NCBI RefSeq assembly: GCF_029714405.1
Contig: NZ_CP121651.1
Location: 62,001 to 126,000, forward strand
Length of the DNA: 64,000 bases
Direction of reading: 5' to 3'
From: Bradyrhizobium sp. CB82
GTDB lineage: Bacteria > Pseudomonadota > Alphaproteobacteria > Rhizobiales > Xanthobacteraceae
Position 1 is the first letter of the stretch. Every line of letters begins with the position of its first letter. The position numbers and the translations under genes were made by a program. Of this stretch, positions 1 through 9,578 are shown piece by piece. The notes under the pieces are model-generated. The model made no database searches and was not told where the DNA came from. It saw only the letters and a list, made by a program, of their open reading frames with translations.

Positions 1-75
1 TCTTGAAACTGCCAGATTTCCGCCGGATACTCGGCCAAGGTCCTTGGTCATCCAGCAATGCGAGGGAGGGCAATC

Positions 76-297
76 ATGGCAATCCAGATCGTGATGGACC
101 GCACCGGCGACAGCCGTCACCCTTTCAACCCGAAGGACGCACAGGAACTATCGAAGGCGGAGCAGCGGTTCGACGAGCTGACGAATATCGGCTTCGCCGC
201 CGCGGTCAGGACCGGGCCGGGTCAGGTCTCGCAAATCCGATCGTTCGACCCGAATGCAGAAGAAACTCTGTTCTTTCCAAGGTTAGTCGGCGGGTAA
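76..297 (+). CDS. Small conserved hypothetical protein (73 aa)
   Basis: Short soluble acidic protein beginning MAIQIVMDRTGD and ending with an ETLFFPRL tract. I recognise the pattern (N-terminal IQIVMDRTGDxRH, C-terminal RSFDPxAEETLF) as a small protein common in Bradyrhizobium and relatives, but know no function. The ATG at 76 is preferred over the in-frame ATG at 58 because the family starts at MAIQ and a GAGGGAGGG purine run lies 5-14 bases upstream. No signal peptide or membrane segment. It is followed at once by another small unknown gene on the same strand, so the two may be co-transcribed. Confidence 0.75.
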   Translation: MAIQIVMDRTGDSRHPFNPKDAQELSKAEQRFDELTNIGFAAAVRTGPGQVSQIRSFDPNAEETLFFPRLVGG

Positions 298-308
298 CCG
301 GCCGCGCC

Positions 309-740
309 ATGTTGCGCTTTACGCCCTTTCGGGCGAGTGAACGCTCGCGTAGGAGAGCCATAGGGGCCCTCTTAATCAGACACGGCGCCGAATCGACGCC
401 GGAAGGCCGGTCGCTGCGACTTCTGCGGCAGTGGCTGTCGCCGTCCCAACAAAAGCAATTCGCGGAGAATGGATATTTCGAGGTCATCGGGAGCGAGAGC
501 GGAAAGCTCTACAGGATTTACCCGGGTTCGGCGACAAACGTGTGCGAGCTCGACGAGAGAAATCGCCTGAAGACTGGGTTGTGTTTCTTGCCGATTGGCG
601 ATCTGCCGATCGGAGACATCATGCTCGCCCAGAAGATCGCGCTGGAAAGCTGCGAGGGCCGCGTGCTCGCGGTGGCCCGAAGATTCGTTCCGAACGTATC
701 GTTCCGGCGAAGTCGGGCCCCTTCCCTGACGGTGTCATAG
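309..740 (+). CDS. Conserved hypothetical protein (143 aa)
   Basis: Basic N-terminus, then a conserved core running LRLLRQWLSPSQ, YFEVIGSESGKLYRI, TNVCELD and MLAQKIALE, which resembles small proteins of unknown role seen in Bradyrhizobium accessory regions. The open frame extends upstream to base 3, but residues before the ATG at 309 overlap the preceding gene in another frame and are not family-like, so 309 is chosen. The last 20 residues (basic and serine-rich) look unlike the core and may be a replaced tail. Function unknown. Confidence 0.6.
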   Translation: MLRFTPFRASERSRRRAIGALLIRHGAESTPEGRSLRLLRQWLSPSQQKQFAENGYFEVIGSESGKLYRIYPGSATNVCELDERNRLKTGLCFLPIGDLPIGDIMLAQKIALESCEGRVLAVARRFVPNVSFRRSRAPSLTVS

Positions 741-783
741 TAAAGGGGCAGCGCTCTCCCCAGTCTCGAGGAGGACCAACGTC

Positions 784-1952
784 GTGAAGCGGGACTTCGA
801 CCTCATCGTCTATGGTGCGACGGGTTACACCGGCCGTCTCATCGCCGAGTATCTGGCGACGTCCTGTCGCGGCGACGATGCGCCGTCCTGGGCGATCGCG
901 GGACGCTCGACCGACAAGCTCAAGAAGGTGCGTGCCGACATCGGTGCACCGGACGATTTGCCTTTGGTGAAGGCGGATGCCGGCGAGCCGGCCAGCCTAC
1001 GTTCGATGTGCGAGCGTGCGGCCCTGATTATCACGACGGTCGGGCCTTATCAGCTCTACGGTCCCGAGCTAGTAGCGGCCTGCGCGGCCACGGGCACTGG
1101 CTATGTCGATCTGTGCGGCGAACCGGCTTGGATGCGGCGCATGATCGACGCCCATCACGAAGAGGCGAAACGGACCGGCGCGCGCATCGTCTTCTCCTGC
1201 GGCTTCGATTCCATTCCGTTCGATCTCGGCGTGCTCACGTTGCAGGAGAAGGCGCGCGAGAAATTCGGCCCCCGGCGCGGCGGGTCAAAGCCCGCCTGCG
1301 CAAGGTGAAAGGCGGCATGTCGGGCGGCACCGCGGCGAGCGCTCGGGCGACGCTGTCGGCCGCGGCGCGCGACCCGGCCCTAATCCGGCTGCTGGCCGAT
1401 CCCTTCGCGTTGACGCCGGGGTTCACCGGGCCGTCCCAGCCGTCCGGCCTCATCCCCGAATACGACCCGAGCATGAACGCGTGGCTCGTGCCGTTCCCGA
1501 TGGCGCCGATCAACACCAAGAACGTGCACCGCACGAATTTCCTGTTGGGTCATCTCTACGGCACGAACTTCGTTTACGACGAGATGATGGTCGCGCCGGG
1601 ATTTGGGGAAATCGGTCGCGTGACGACCGAGACGTTTGCCACGGTGGTTTCCTTGTTCGGGACCGGCGGTCTCAAACCCGGCAGAGGGCCGACTCGGGAA
1701 GAACGCGAGCAGGGCTTCTACGACATCCTCTTCCTGGGCGAGCTGCCGGATGGCCGACGGGTCGAGGCGGTCGTCACGGGTGACCGCGATCCGGGCTACG
1801 GCTCGACCAGCAAGATGATCGCCGAGAGCGCTCTCTGCCTCGTGCGCGACGTGCAGGGCGAGGGCGGCATCTGGACGCCGGGGGCGCTGATGGGGCCGGC
1901 ATTGCGCAAGCGTCTGGAGGAGCGCGCCGGGCTCACCTTCAGCGCGCGTTGA
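784..1952 (+). pseudogene. Saccharopine dehydrogenase-like / trans-acting enoyl reductase family, frameshifted
   Basis: The N-terminal half (784-about 1268, frame 1) has a Rossmann start VYGATGYTGRLIAEYL, AGRS and a CGFDSIPFDLG motif typical of the saccharopine dehydrogenase/enoyl reductase family. The C-terminal half (about 1270-1952) continues the same family in frame 3 with KVKGGMSGGTAASA and PFALTPGF. The join is near 1269, where GGCCCCCGG would be GGCGCCCCGG in an intact gene, so one base appears lost from a GC run. Both halves are otherwise well conserved, so a sequencing error is possible. A GAGGAGG ribosome site lies about 8 bases before the GTG at 784. Family members act in lysine catabolism or lipid/polyketide reduction; the substrate cannot be told. 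Confidence 0.75.
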
Positions 1953-2329
1953 GGTAATGCTCAGAACTGCAGCGGCGTGTTTGAGACATCCCCTCTTGGC
2001 TGCGTTGAGAATGTCCGATTATCGGGATAGCGACCACTCGATCAGGGCGCGGAACTTCCCTACGGCTGGTCCAAGACGGATATCGACAGACAAAGCCACG
2101 TCTGCAACGGGTCAAACTGCGAGCCGGCGAGGAGGGCAGCTGCTAGCGTAAACCTGACCAACACCCCCGAAATTGTCGACAATAGCTGCACGCGTTCGAC
2201 CTGAACCGCTCACGGACGCAACGATGTCGCGATGAGCTCCTAGCCAGTGTTTCTGACCTCCTCAGCTAGCATAGCGTAAAGCTGCCGTTTGCTTAATTCG
2301 TTAGTTAGGCTGCTGCGCCTCGTGCTTCG
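1953..2329. other. No recognisable gene
   Basis: Intergenic stretch between the enoyl-reductase relic and the IS91 fragment. Short open frames here show no family-like composition and I see no terminator hairpin or promoter that I would defend. Confidence 0.5.
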
Positions 2330-2625
2330 CAGCGTTTCTGGCGCCACTGCGCAAGGCGGAGTGGGGTGTCTACGCAAGCGGCCGTTCGGCCGGGCCCGAG
2401 GCCATGCTCGCCTATCTATCGCGCTACACCAACCGCGTTGCCATCGCCAACAGCCGCCTGATCGTCTTCGACCGGCAGGGTGTCACCAAGGGAAGCAAAC
2501 CTGCCCACCAGAAATCCCGCAGAAACCTCGTGATGCTCGCGCCTTTTCGAACGTCCAAAGGACGGCCGACTGGGGACGAGTTGTCGAAACGAGCAATCTC
2601 GCCAGACTTGATAAGTTACTTATGA
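2330..2625 (+). pseudogene. IS91-family transposase fragment
   Basis: The stretch encodes AMLAYLSRYTNRVAIANSRL, which matches the conserved LxYLSRYTHRVAISNxRL block of IS91/IS801-type Y2 transposases. Upstream, the usual VYAKRPFG motif can be read only by changing frame twice within about 40 bases, and downstream the frame continues into unrelated sequence. This is a decayed internal piece with no ends visible. Confidence 0.7.
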
Positions 2626-2724
2626 TATCTCGAGGTAGCTTGTTCGCAGCAGTCCGCTTTTCTGGCAGAAGCGAAAAGGTGGATGCTGTAGCTCTGCTGG
2701 TTTACCGTGGATAAGCTTTATGCA

Positions 2725-4467
2725 ATGAACGATGTCACCGCTCGAACGAACGCCGACGCCTTGACCGAGAGAAGCCTCGCTCAAACAAAGACTCGAGAAG
2801 GCCCGCCACGCACGGATGTCGGGACGATAACGCTCCATTGGGCGACCGCGCTCGCGTTCGTCGTGAGCCTCGTTACCGGCATACGCATCGCAGCGGACGC
2901 GCTGCACGCCCCCTTCTCGAAATGGCTCGCTCCGGTCCTGCCGCAGGGCGAGATCTTTTCCTGGCATTTCCTCGCGGGACTCGCCGTGTTCTTCTGCGGG
3001 GCGGCCTATGTTGCCTACCTCGCGCGCAGCGGCCTCGTCGAGCGCAACAGCCCCAAGAAGACGCGGATCCTCGCGATGCGCGCTCCGACTCGCCTCAAGT
3101 GGGGAGCTGTCAACATCATCCTGCACTGGTTCGTCTATGCGCTCGTGATCTTCCTCACGGGTACGGGCGTAATGATGTATCTCGGGTATGGCGGCTGGTG
3201 GGCTTATCTCCACTCGACCGCCGCCTTCGTCGCGCTCGTCTATATTTTCGCGCATGTCGCCGCGCATTATCTCTATGGCGGCTGGCTGCAAATTTTCCGC
3301 GTGTTTCGGCCGACGCGGCTCGCGATTACCAAGGCCGTGCGGCCGAGGCCTCTTCTCGTCGCCGCTGCAATCGGGTTGGCAGTCGCATGCGGCGTCGCCG
3401 GGCTCGACTGGGCGACGCGCGATACGCTCGTCGTCGCGAGGGTGAGCGACGCGCCCAAGCCGGACGGCGTCATGGGCGATCCCGCCTGGTCGCGCGCGCG
3501 CCCCGTCTTCATCCGCACGCAGCAGGGTGCCAATCTCGGCGGATCGGGCGAATCGCTCGTGGAGGTGCGCGCCTTGCACGACGGTCAAAAGATCTATTTC
3601 GCCTTCCGCTGGGAGGATCCTACGCGCTCCCTGCGCCGCATTCCGATCATCAAGAAAGAGGATGGCTGGCATGTCCTCGACGAGCGTGCGGGCCTGCAAG
3701 ACGCCATAGACTTCTACGAGGATAAACTGGCGGTCATCTTCTCGGATAATCCATCGCTCGGCGGCGCAGGCGCGACGGATCTCGGCGCCAACCCGCTGCC
3801 CGGCAAACCGATGCCGATCAACGGCCGGGGCTTCCACTACACGACGGATGGCAGCTACATAGACATGTGGCAATGGAAGGCATCGCGGGGAGGCATGCTC
3901 GGGCGTGTCGACAGCCAATATATCGGCCCGCCCTACGCCCCGACCTTGGACGAGCAAAATTACGATGCCCGCTACCAGGGGGGATATTGGAACAAGCCTG
4001 GTCGCTCTCTTTATTCGTATAATTTCAAGTTCATCCATAAGAACGACAAAGGGCCCGTCACGGTTCTGCGGCTTCCCAAGGACTGGAAAGCGCAGGTCGC
4101 AGCTCTCGGCAAATTCGATCTTAATCCCAACAGCAGCGACGACGAGAACGGCCGCTGGTACATGTTCGACTGGGAGAGCGAACGCTACACTCCAGAGGCC
4201 GACGCGAGGATTCCCGTTGGCACGATCCTGCCCGGCGTGATTATTGCCGGCGACAACGACGGAGAGCGGGCCAATGTCACCGGGGTGTCAAGATGGAGCA
4301 ACGGACATTGGACACTCGAGCTGACGCGCAACATGAAAAGCGATGGCAGATATGACGAAGCGTTCGTGCCAGGCCACGATCTCTACATGTGGGTCGCTGT
4401 CTTCGATCATACACAGACGCGGCATGCGAGCCATAACCGCCCGGTGCGTGTCGTCACGCAGAAATAG
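2725..4467 (+). CDS. Membrane cytochrome b fused to ethylbenzene-dehydrogenase-type heme domain
   Basis: 580 aa. Residues about 30-235 hold five hydrophobic segments with histidines in membrane positions (TLHWATA, SWHFLAG, ILHWFVY, YLHSTAA, HVAAHY), the pattern of a di-heme cytochrome b561/NarI-like subunit. From about residue 240 to the end is a soluble domain of the EB_dh family (ethylbenzene dehydrogenase gamma-like, b-heme binding) starting VARVSDAPKPDG and carrying SYIDMWQWK and LTRNMKSDGRYDE. It probably passes electrons between the quinone pool and a periplasmic heme domain. The ATG at 2725 is favoured; a GTG at 2707 is in frame. The iron-sulfur flavoprotein about 150 bases downstream on the same strand is a likely partner. 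The fusion itself is clear; the substrate is unknown. Confidence 0.85.
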   Translation: MNDVTARTNADALTERSLAQTKTREGPPRTDVGTITLHWATALAFVVSLVTGIRIAADALHAPFSKWLAPVLPQGEIFSWHFLAGLAVFFCGAAYVAYLARSGLVERNSPKKTRILAMRAPTRLKWGAVNIILHWFVYALVIFLTGTGVMMYLGYGGWWAYLHSTAAFVALVYIFAHVAAHYLYGGWLQIFRVFRPTRLAITKAVRPRPLLVAAAIGLAVACGVAGLDWATRDTLVVARVSDAPKPDGVMGDPAWSRARPVFIRTQQGANLGGSGESLVEVRALHDGQKIYFAFRWEDPTRSLRRIPIIKKEDGWHVLDERAGLQDAIDFYEDKLAVIFSDNPSLGGAGATDLGANPLPGKPMPINGRGFHYTTDGSYIDMWQWKASRGGMLGRVDSQYIGPPYAPTLDEQNYDARYQGGYWNKPGRSLYSYNFKFIHKNDKGPVTVLRLPKDWKAQVAALGKFDLNPNSSDDENGRWYMFDWESERYTPEADARIPVGTILPGVIIAGDNDGERANVTGVSRWSNGHWTLELTRNMKSDGRYDEAFVPGHDLYMWVAVFDHTQTRHASHNRPVRVVTQK

Positions 4468-4613
4468 ACGTCTCATGGGGGCGACGTGTTCGACCAGAGG
4501 CCACTAGGGCGCGGCCGCGCTGAAACATGGCTTCGCGCTCGTCCGCGGATCGCTTTTTGGCTCGGCCAGCAGCGGCCTGCTCGCAGAAATTCGCAGCGCC
4601 TAGAGGCCTCGCG

Positions 4614-5624
4614 ATGAAGAGGCATTGTCGGCTTGTTATCAACGGCAAGCTCGTCGAAGCCCGCGCTGGCGAAAGCCTGATCGATGCGGCGCTCGGCTGC
4701 TCGATTCTCGTTCCACACGACTGCAGATCGGGACAATGTCAGAGCTGCCGGGTGACGGTCGTTTCGGGCTCGGTCGATGACGGCGGTTCGGGCCATGGCC
4801 GCACTGTGCTCGCCTGCCAGGCCGCAGTCGCGGGCGATGCTGAGATCGAATTCGAAGAATTGCCGCTACCGATGAAGCGAGCGGGCGCCGTCACCGAGAT
4901 CAACGAGCTCTCGCCGGAGATCGCCGAAGTCGTGCTGACGATCTCAGCGCCGCTCGAGTTTCGGCCCGGCCAATATGTGCGCGTCAAGTTTTCCGGCTAT
5001 CCTGCACGCGAGTTCAGTCCGACCTTCAGGCTCGATGGTTCCTTCAAGCAAGTCGAACTCGTCTTCCACATCCGGCGCCTGCCCGACGGCACGGTGTCGG
5101 GGCAGCTCGGCAAAGCCATCAGGCCCGGCCATGCGGCGCATGTGCAAGGCCCCTTCGGACAAGCCTATCTACGACAGGGCCAGGGACCGCTGGTGCTGGT
5201 CGCCGGCGGAGCAGGCTGGGCCCCGATTTGGGCGCTCGCCCGCTCGGCGCGCTCGACCCAGCGCAACCGCGAGATGGCGGTCGTCGCCGGCAGCCGGGAT
5301 GCCGATAATCTCTATATGCTTCCCTCGTTGCAGTGGCTGATTGACGACGGTGTCCGCGACGTCATTGCGACGACGGAGGTCGGGTCTACCCTGCCGATCA
5401 GGCCTGGGCGCCCATCGCACTACCTGCCCCTGCTCGGGCTGGAGGATACGGTCTACGTCGCCGGTCCCGTTGGTCTCGTCGAGATCGTGAAGAACAAGGC
5501 GCGCTCGGCCAATGCGCAATGCTACGCCGATCCTTTCCTGCCGAGCTCTCAAACCCCATCGCTGATGGACAAGATCACCCGTCTATGGCGAAGCCGGGAG
5601 CAGCCTCATCGCCCCGGTCTGTGA
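4614..5624 (+). CDS. 2Fe-2S ferredoxin / FAD-NAD(P)H oxidoreductase
   Basis: 336 aa. Residues 1-90 are a plant-type [2Fe-2S] domain with the ligand pattern Cx4Cx2C (DCRSGQCQSC) and a fourth cysteine in LACQA. Residues about 95-195 form an FAD-binding barrel (RPGQYVRVKF). Residues about 200-310 form an NAD(P)-binding domain (LVLVAGGAGWAPI). The order Fe-S, FAD, NAD matches reductase components of ring-hydroxylating dioxygenases and NqrF-like electron donors. The ATG at 4614 (MKRHCRLVING) starts exactly at the domain; the longer open frame from 4527 adds a low-complexity leader. Position after the cytochrome b gene suggests it feeds electrons from NAD(P)H to that cytochrome, which is inference. 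Confidence 0.85.
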   Translation: MKRHCRLVINGKLVEARAGESLIDAALGCSILVPHDCRSGQCQSCRVTVVSGSVDDGGSGHGRTVLACQAAVAGDAEIEFEELPLPMKRAGAVTEINELSPEIAEVVLTISAPLEFRPGQYVRVKFSGYPAREFSPTFRLDGSFKQVELVFHIRRLPDGTVSGQLGKAIRPGHAAHVQGPFGQAYLRQGQGPLVLVAGGAGWAPIWALARSARSTQRNREMAVVAGSRDADNLYMLPSLQWLIDDGVRDVIATTEVGSTLPIRPGRPSHYLPLLGLEDTVYVAGPVGLVEIVKNKARSANAQCYADPFLPSSQTPSLMDKITRLWRSREQPHRPGL

Positions 5625-5672
5625 GCCGATGCCGAGCTCGGCAGCGCCGGCGGCCGTCGAGCCCCGGCCGGC

Positions 5673-6476
5673 TCACGGCTTGACGGGCAGACTACCGAGG
5701 CTGGTGATGACGTCGGCCGCCTTCTGCGCATCGGCAAAGCGTAGAAAGGCCAAGGCGTCCGGATCCTGCAACGTGTTTAAATAGATCAGCGCCAGCACCA
5801 CGCTCGAGGGATAATCCGCGTCGGTCGGGTAGTGGCCATCCACGCGAAGCACTGTGAGCCCCTGTTCCAACGGCCGCGAGAAGGGACCGAAGCCGATCGC
5901 GCCCTGAACATCGCGAACCGTCTCGATCGCTTCCTGTGTGGTTGTTGCCGTCTTCGATTTCTCGGTGATCTCGAGATCATGCCAGCCGGGCATGCTGGCC
6001 CGTAGCACGGTGAGAGTACTGTCCTGGTCCTCGCGCCGCACGACGCGGATGCGCATATCGGCTCCGCCCAGCTCCTTCCAATTCGTAAGGCGGCCCGAAT
6101 AGATCGCAACGAGCTGATCGCTCGTAACGGCACTCACTCCACAGCCGGGATGGACGATGAAAGCCGAGGGCAGGCGGGCGATCGCCTTGTAGACGATGCC
6201 GGAAGCCGCTTCGGCGTCGGTCAGGCGGCGTGCGACGCGCCCTAAGATCGCCTTACCGGACCCCACGGCCGCGATGCCTCCGCCAGAACCGATGCTCGGC
6301 GGGACCTCGACCTGTGCCGATCCGTCCTGCTGCATGAAGCTCGCGGCGATGGCGCGCAGGACATCGATGCCGTCTCCGGTCCCGACGATGTCGAGCCTAC
6401 GTGTTTCGGCGCTAGCGGCATTCACCCCCGCAAGGCAGAGGCCCAAAAATGCTGCCGTTATCCTCGAAAATGCCAT
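5673..6476 (-). CDS. PstS-like periplasmic phosphate/anion-binding protein
   Basis: 267 aa with a clear Sec signal peptide (MAFSRITAAFLGLCLAGVNA then ASAE). The mature part has the PBP-like fold signatures of the PstS family: IGSGGGIAAVGSGKA, the loop VTSDQLVAIYSGRLTNWKEL, and an AIGFGPFSR segment near the C-terminus. It is shorter than classical PstS (about 320 aa) and no pstCAB or phoU genes lie nearby, so it may be a stand-alone binding or sensing protein. It faces the GGDEF-EAL gene across a 300-base divergent intergenic region. The start is placed at the methionine directly before the signal peptide rather than 36 bases upstream. Confidence 0.85.
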   Translation of the reverse strand: MAFSRITAAFLGLCLAGVNAASAETRRLDIVGTGDGIDVLRAIAASFMQQDGSAQVEVPPSIGSGGGIAAVGSGKAILGRVARRLTDAEAASGIVYKAIARLPSAFIVHPGCGVSAVTSDQLVAIYSGRLTNWKELGGADMRIRVVRREDQDSTLTVLRASMPGWHDLEITEKSKTATTTQEAIETVRDVQGAIGFGPFSRPLEQGLTVLRVDGHYPTDADYPSSVVLALIYLNTLQDPDALAFLRFADAQKAADVITSLGSLPVKP

Positions 6477-6777
6477 GGCAAACCCCTTCGAACCAGGTGC
6501 GCAATCTGGCAAAGAAACCTAAACCATCTGTTGTCGCAACGCCGTGCCTTTTGGAATCATCAGTGTGGCGGACAGAATGTAAAAAGCACAAAATCTGAGG
6601 GTTTCGAAAAACCATTTGCTAATTAACCCGCCACAAATAGACGATAAATAGACGATTTAGGGTGCTTCACTCGCCTAAAATCGGCGCCTGGAAGACGCTC
6701 AGTTGGGGGCCTCAGTGAGCACATTGACCAGCCCCCGTAAGTTCAGGGTGCTGGTAGTGGTGGCGACTGACACGGAT

Positions 6778-9444
6778 ATGGCAAAGGCATCGAGGGCGCC
6801 ACCCCGCTGGCGTCGTTGGACCGTTCCGTCCGGGGTTCCGAGTTTCCCCTCGTCTATCGCCATGCGCCTTGTTGCCGTCGTGCTCGCGACCGGCGTCCTT
6901 GGGCTCGGCCTCATCGGCGGCTTGACGGCCCTACGCCTGCAGCAGCAACTGAGGCATCAGGCTGCGGCACTGGGTGAACTCTCAGAAGACCAGCTCGCTC
7001 ATCGCCTCGACGGCGAGGCGCAGTTGGCGCGAGCGCGACTCGAGGTCCTGGGCGCGGAAACCGCATCTCGCCTGCGTCAGATCGCTCAGCGCGCCGATAT
7101 CGCCAAGGCGGTCGCCTCGAACAACGATGTGACTATCCGCGAGCTGCTCAGCATCGTTGCTTCGACCTCCGGCTTCGAAAGGCTGATCGCCTTCGACGAA
7201 ACCGGTCGCGTGATCGGTGCCAATACGCCCCTCGACCTCCTCGCTCTGAACGGGGCGCTCGAGGGAACCGCCCTCTCCGTCAATCTTGGGGCGATCATCA
7301 AGGACAATAGCCGCTCGCACCCGCAGGGTGAGGAAGGCACCTATGAGCTCAAATTGCGTGAATTGTCAGCGCTCGGGCTGCCGCAGCGCCACACTATCGC
7401 GCACACCGCGATCGAGCCCGTGTTCGATGACTTCGGCGACCTTATCGGTGCGCTTGTCGCCATCCGACCGCTCGGGCGCACGGAGCGGACTCTCGAGAAC
7501 TTCACTTCGTTAGCTAACGCCGGCGTGGTCATCATCACGGGTGACAACGAGATCGTGTCTTCCGCGGGGCCTGAAGGGGTGAGGTTCAGCGGCGCCAAGA
7601 CGCGTTTGGCCGGACTGCAGCGGTCGGATGACGGCAACTACGTCGCGCGCTGTGTCGAATACGAGGCGACGCTCAAGGTGTGTACGTTTGCGAGCGCATC
7701 GCTCGTGACGACGACACGCGACCAGATGTTCCAGATCGGCGCATCCCATACGCGTTCGCTGATGTGGCAGTTCCTGGCATCCGCGGCGCTGGCGCTCGGT
7801 GCCTTGGTCGTCGCGCTATTGGCCGCCGTTAGGCACCTCACGAAAGGACTTTCAGCGCTCGCCAAGACCGCACAGGAAATCGCGGGTGGCAATCTCGACG
7901 TGCCGTTCCGCGCAACGGGCATCGGCGAGGTCCGCGGCCTCGGCCTCGCATTCGAGCGAATGCTGACGCATTTGCAGGCTAGTACTCGACGAATTCGTCA
8001 GCTCGCTTTCTACGATACGGTGAGCCGCCTTCCCAATCGGGAGAAGATGCGCGTCGATGCGCCTGCGCTCATCGGCGCGGAAGAGGGCGGAGCGCTGTTC
8101 TTCCTCGACCTCGATGGCTTCAAGTCAATCAATGACACTTTCGGGCACAAGGCTGGCGACGAGCTGCTCAGGATGGTGGCCGAGCGCTTGAGCAATTTGC
8201 TGACGTCCAAGGGCCCTGCCGGCAAATGTCTGCTCGCCCGGGTCGGGGGCGACGAGTTCGTCGCCATCATCGCTGGGGTGAAGACGGTCGAGGCCGCGAG
8301 CCTCTGGGCCCGCGAGATGATCGAGACGCTGCAAGTTTCCTTCAAGCTCCAGAGCAACCATGCGACCATCGGCGTCAGCATCGGCATTGCGATCTGTCCC
8401 ACCCACGGCACAAGTTATGACGATCTGCTGATCCGCGCCGACCTTGCGATGTACGTCGCGAAGAACTCGGGACGCAATACCTACGCGTTCTTCACTCCGG
8501 ATCTCGCAGAGGTCGCGCGTGCCCGCCATGCGCTCGAAACCGATCTCGCCTTGGCGATCCGCAATGAAGAGCTCGTCGTCCATTACCAGCCCAAGGTGTC
8601 CTGCGTGGATGGTCGCATCCTAGGGGTGGAGGCGCTGGCACGCTGGCACCACCCGAAGGAGGGCGACATTCCTCCTCAGCGCTTCATCAAGATCGCGGAG
8701 GAGATCGGCCTCATCATGGAGATCGATCGCTTCGTGCTCAGGCGCGCGCTCGCCGAAATCGGGGGCTTGATCCGGGCCGGCTCGAACCTCGTGCTCGCCG
8801 TCAATGTCGCGGCGACGGAAATCGAGGACCCGCTGTTCATCAAGGATATCGTCACGACCGTTCGCGAGGCCGACTTCCCGCCGCCACACCTCGAGATCGA
8901 GGTCACCGAGTCGGTCGCAATGCGCAATCCTGATGTCGTGCGCGAGAGAATAAGCCTGCTCAGGCAATTGGGCATACGCTTCGCGATGGACGATTTCGGA
9001 GCCGGCTATTCGAATCTGTCGACGATGGCAAGGCTCCCCTTCGACGCCGTGAAGCTCGATCGCACGCTTGTGGCGGGTGTCGCGGAAGATCGCGAAAAGC
9101 AGATGATCCTTCGCTTGGCGCTCGGACTTGCAGACGAATTGGGGTTCGAAACGGTCGTAGAAGGCGTTGAAACGTCCGAAGATCTTCGGTTCGCGGCCGA
9201 AAACGGCGCGACCATGGCGCAAGGTTACATTTTTTCTCCGCCGCTGTCGCTCGAAGAGTTCGCCGTTCTGCTCCAGCCGAGCCTTATGGCTTCGGCGGGC
9301 GAAGTGGTGCCCAGGCGAGACGGAGCGGAGCGGCGAACTGTGATCCACAGAGGCGTCGGCGACGGCACAGGCCGAGTCCTAGCGGGGCCCGGCTGCGATC
9401 AACAGCTTGCGTGTCCGGACGTTGGCTCATTGTCCAGATGGTAG
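6778..9444 (+). CDS. Membrane-bound GGDEF-EAL cyclic-di-GMP protein
   Basis: About 888 aa. One transmembrane helix near residues 25-45 (MRLVAVVLATGVLGLGLI), a periplasmic sensor region of about 280 residues, a second helix (FLASAALALGALVVALLAA), a HAMP-like linker, then a GGDEF domain with intact RVGGDEF near residue 489 and an EAL domain with VEALARW near residue 618. Downstream EAL signatures EVTESV, DDFGAGYSNL and KLDRTL are also present, so both cyclase and phosphodiesterase could be active. No RxxD inhibitory site precedes GGDEF. The start is uncertain: in-frame TTG 6703, GTG 6715 and ATG 6778 are all possible. The last 45 bases overlap a soxB relic on the other strand, so the C-terminal tail after the EAL domain may be newly acquired. 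Confidence 0.88.
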   Translation: MAKASRAPPRWRRWTVPSGVPSFPSSIAMRLVAVVLATGVLGLGLIGGLTALRLQQQLRHQAAALGELSEDQLAHRLDGEAQLARARLEVLGAETASRLRQIAQRADIAKAVASNNDVTIRELLSIVASTSGFERLIAFDETGRVIGANTPLDLLALNGALEGTALSVNLGAIIKDNSRSHPQGEEGTYELKLRELSALGLPQRHTIAHTAIEPVFDDFGDLIGALVAIRPLGRTERTLENFTSLANAGVVIITGDNEIVSSAGPEGVRFSGAKTRLAGLQRSDDGNYVARCVEYEATLKVCTFASASLVTTTRDQMFQIGASHTRSLMWQFLASAALALGALVVALLAAVRHLTKGLSALAKTAQEIAGGNLDVPFRATGIGEVRGLGLAFERMLTHLQASTRRIRQLAFYDTVSRLPNREKMRVDAPALIGAEEGGALFFLDLDGFKSINDTFGHKAGDELLRMVAERLSNLLTSKGPAGKCLLARVGGDEFVAIIAGVKTVEAASLWAREMIETLQVSFKLQSNHATIGVSIGIAICPTHGTSYDDLLIRADLAMYVAKNSGRNTYAFFTPDLAEVARARHALETDLALAIRNEELVVHYQPKVSCVDGRILGVEALARWHHPKEGDIPPQRFIKIAEEIGLIMEIDRFVLRRALAEIGGLIRAGSNLVLAVNVAATEIEDPLFIKDIVTTVREADFPPPHLEIEVTESVAMRNPDVVRERISLLRQLGIRFAMDDFGAGYSNLSTMARLPFDAVKLDRTLVAGVAEDREKQMILRLALGLADELGFETVVEGVETSEDLRFAAENGATMAQGYIFSPPLSLEEFAVLLQPSLMASAGEVVPRRDGAERRTVIHRGVGDGTGRVLAGPGCDQQLACPDVGSLSRW

Positions 9445-9578
9445 GCCGTGGCAAGACGATGTCCACCTCCGCCGACGATCACCACGTCGTAGAGCTGGGG
9501 TTCGCGCCACGTGCGAGCCCAGTGTCGGTTGCCCGTCAGGCCGCGCCGCAGGATAGAGAGGGCCGAGTAGTGGCTCAT
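9399..9578 (-). pseudogene. soxB: soxB N-terminal remnant (sarcosine oxidase beta subunit)
   Basis: Reading the minus strand from ATG 9578 gives MSHYSALSILRRGLTGNRHW followed by LYDVVIVGGGGHRLATAYHL, the hallmark N-terminus and FAD-binding dinucleotide motif of sarcosine oxidase beta. Homology stops after about 48 residues (near 9430), where the sequence becomes the 3' end of the GGDEF-EAL gene, and a stop follows at 9399. The ATG overlaps the stop of the upstream aspartase-like relic (ATGA), the sign of a former operon. A deletion or recombination removed the rest of the gene. Confidence 0.75.

Noticed and set aside
2620..4038. 472-aa minus-strand frame
   Set aside because: Antisense to the cytochrome b/EB_dh gene, with no recognisable domain and charged low-complexity sequence.
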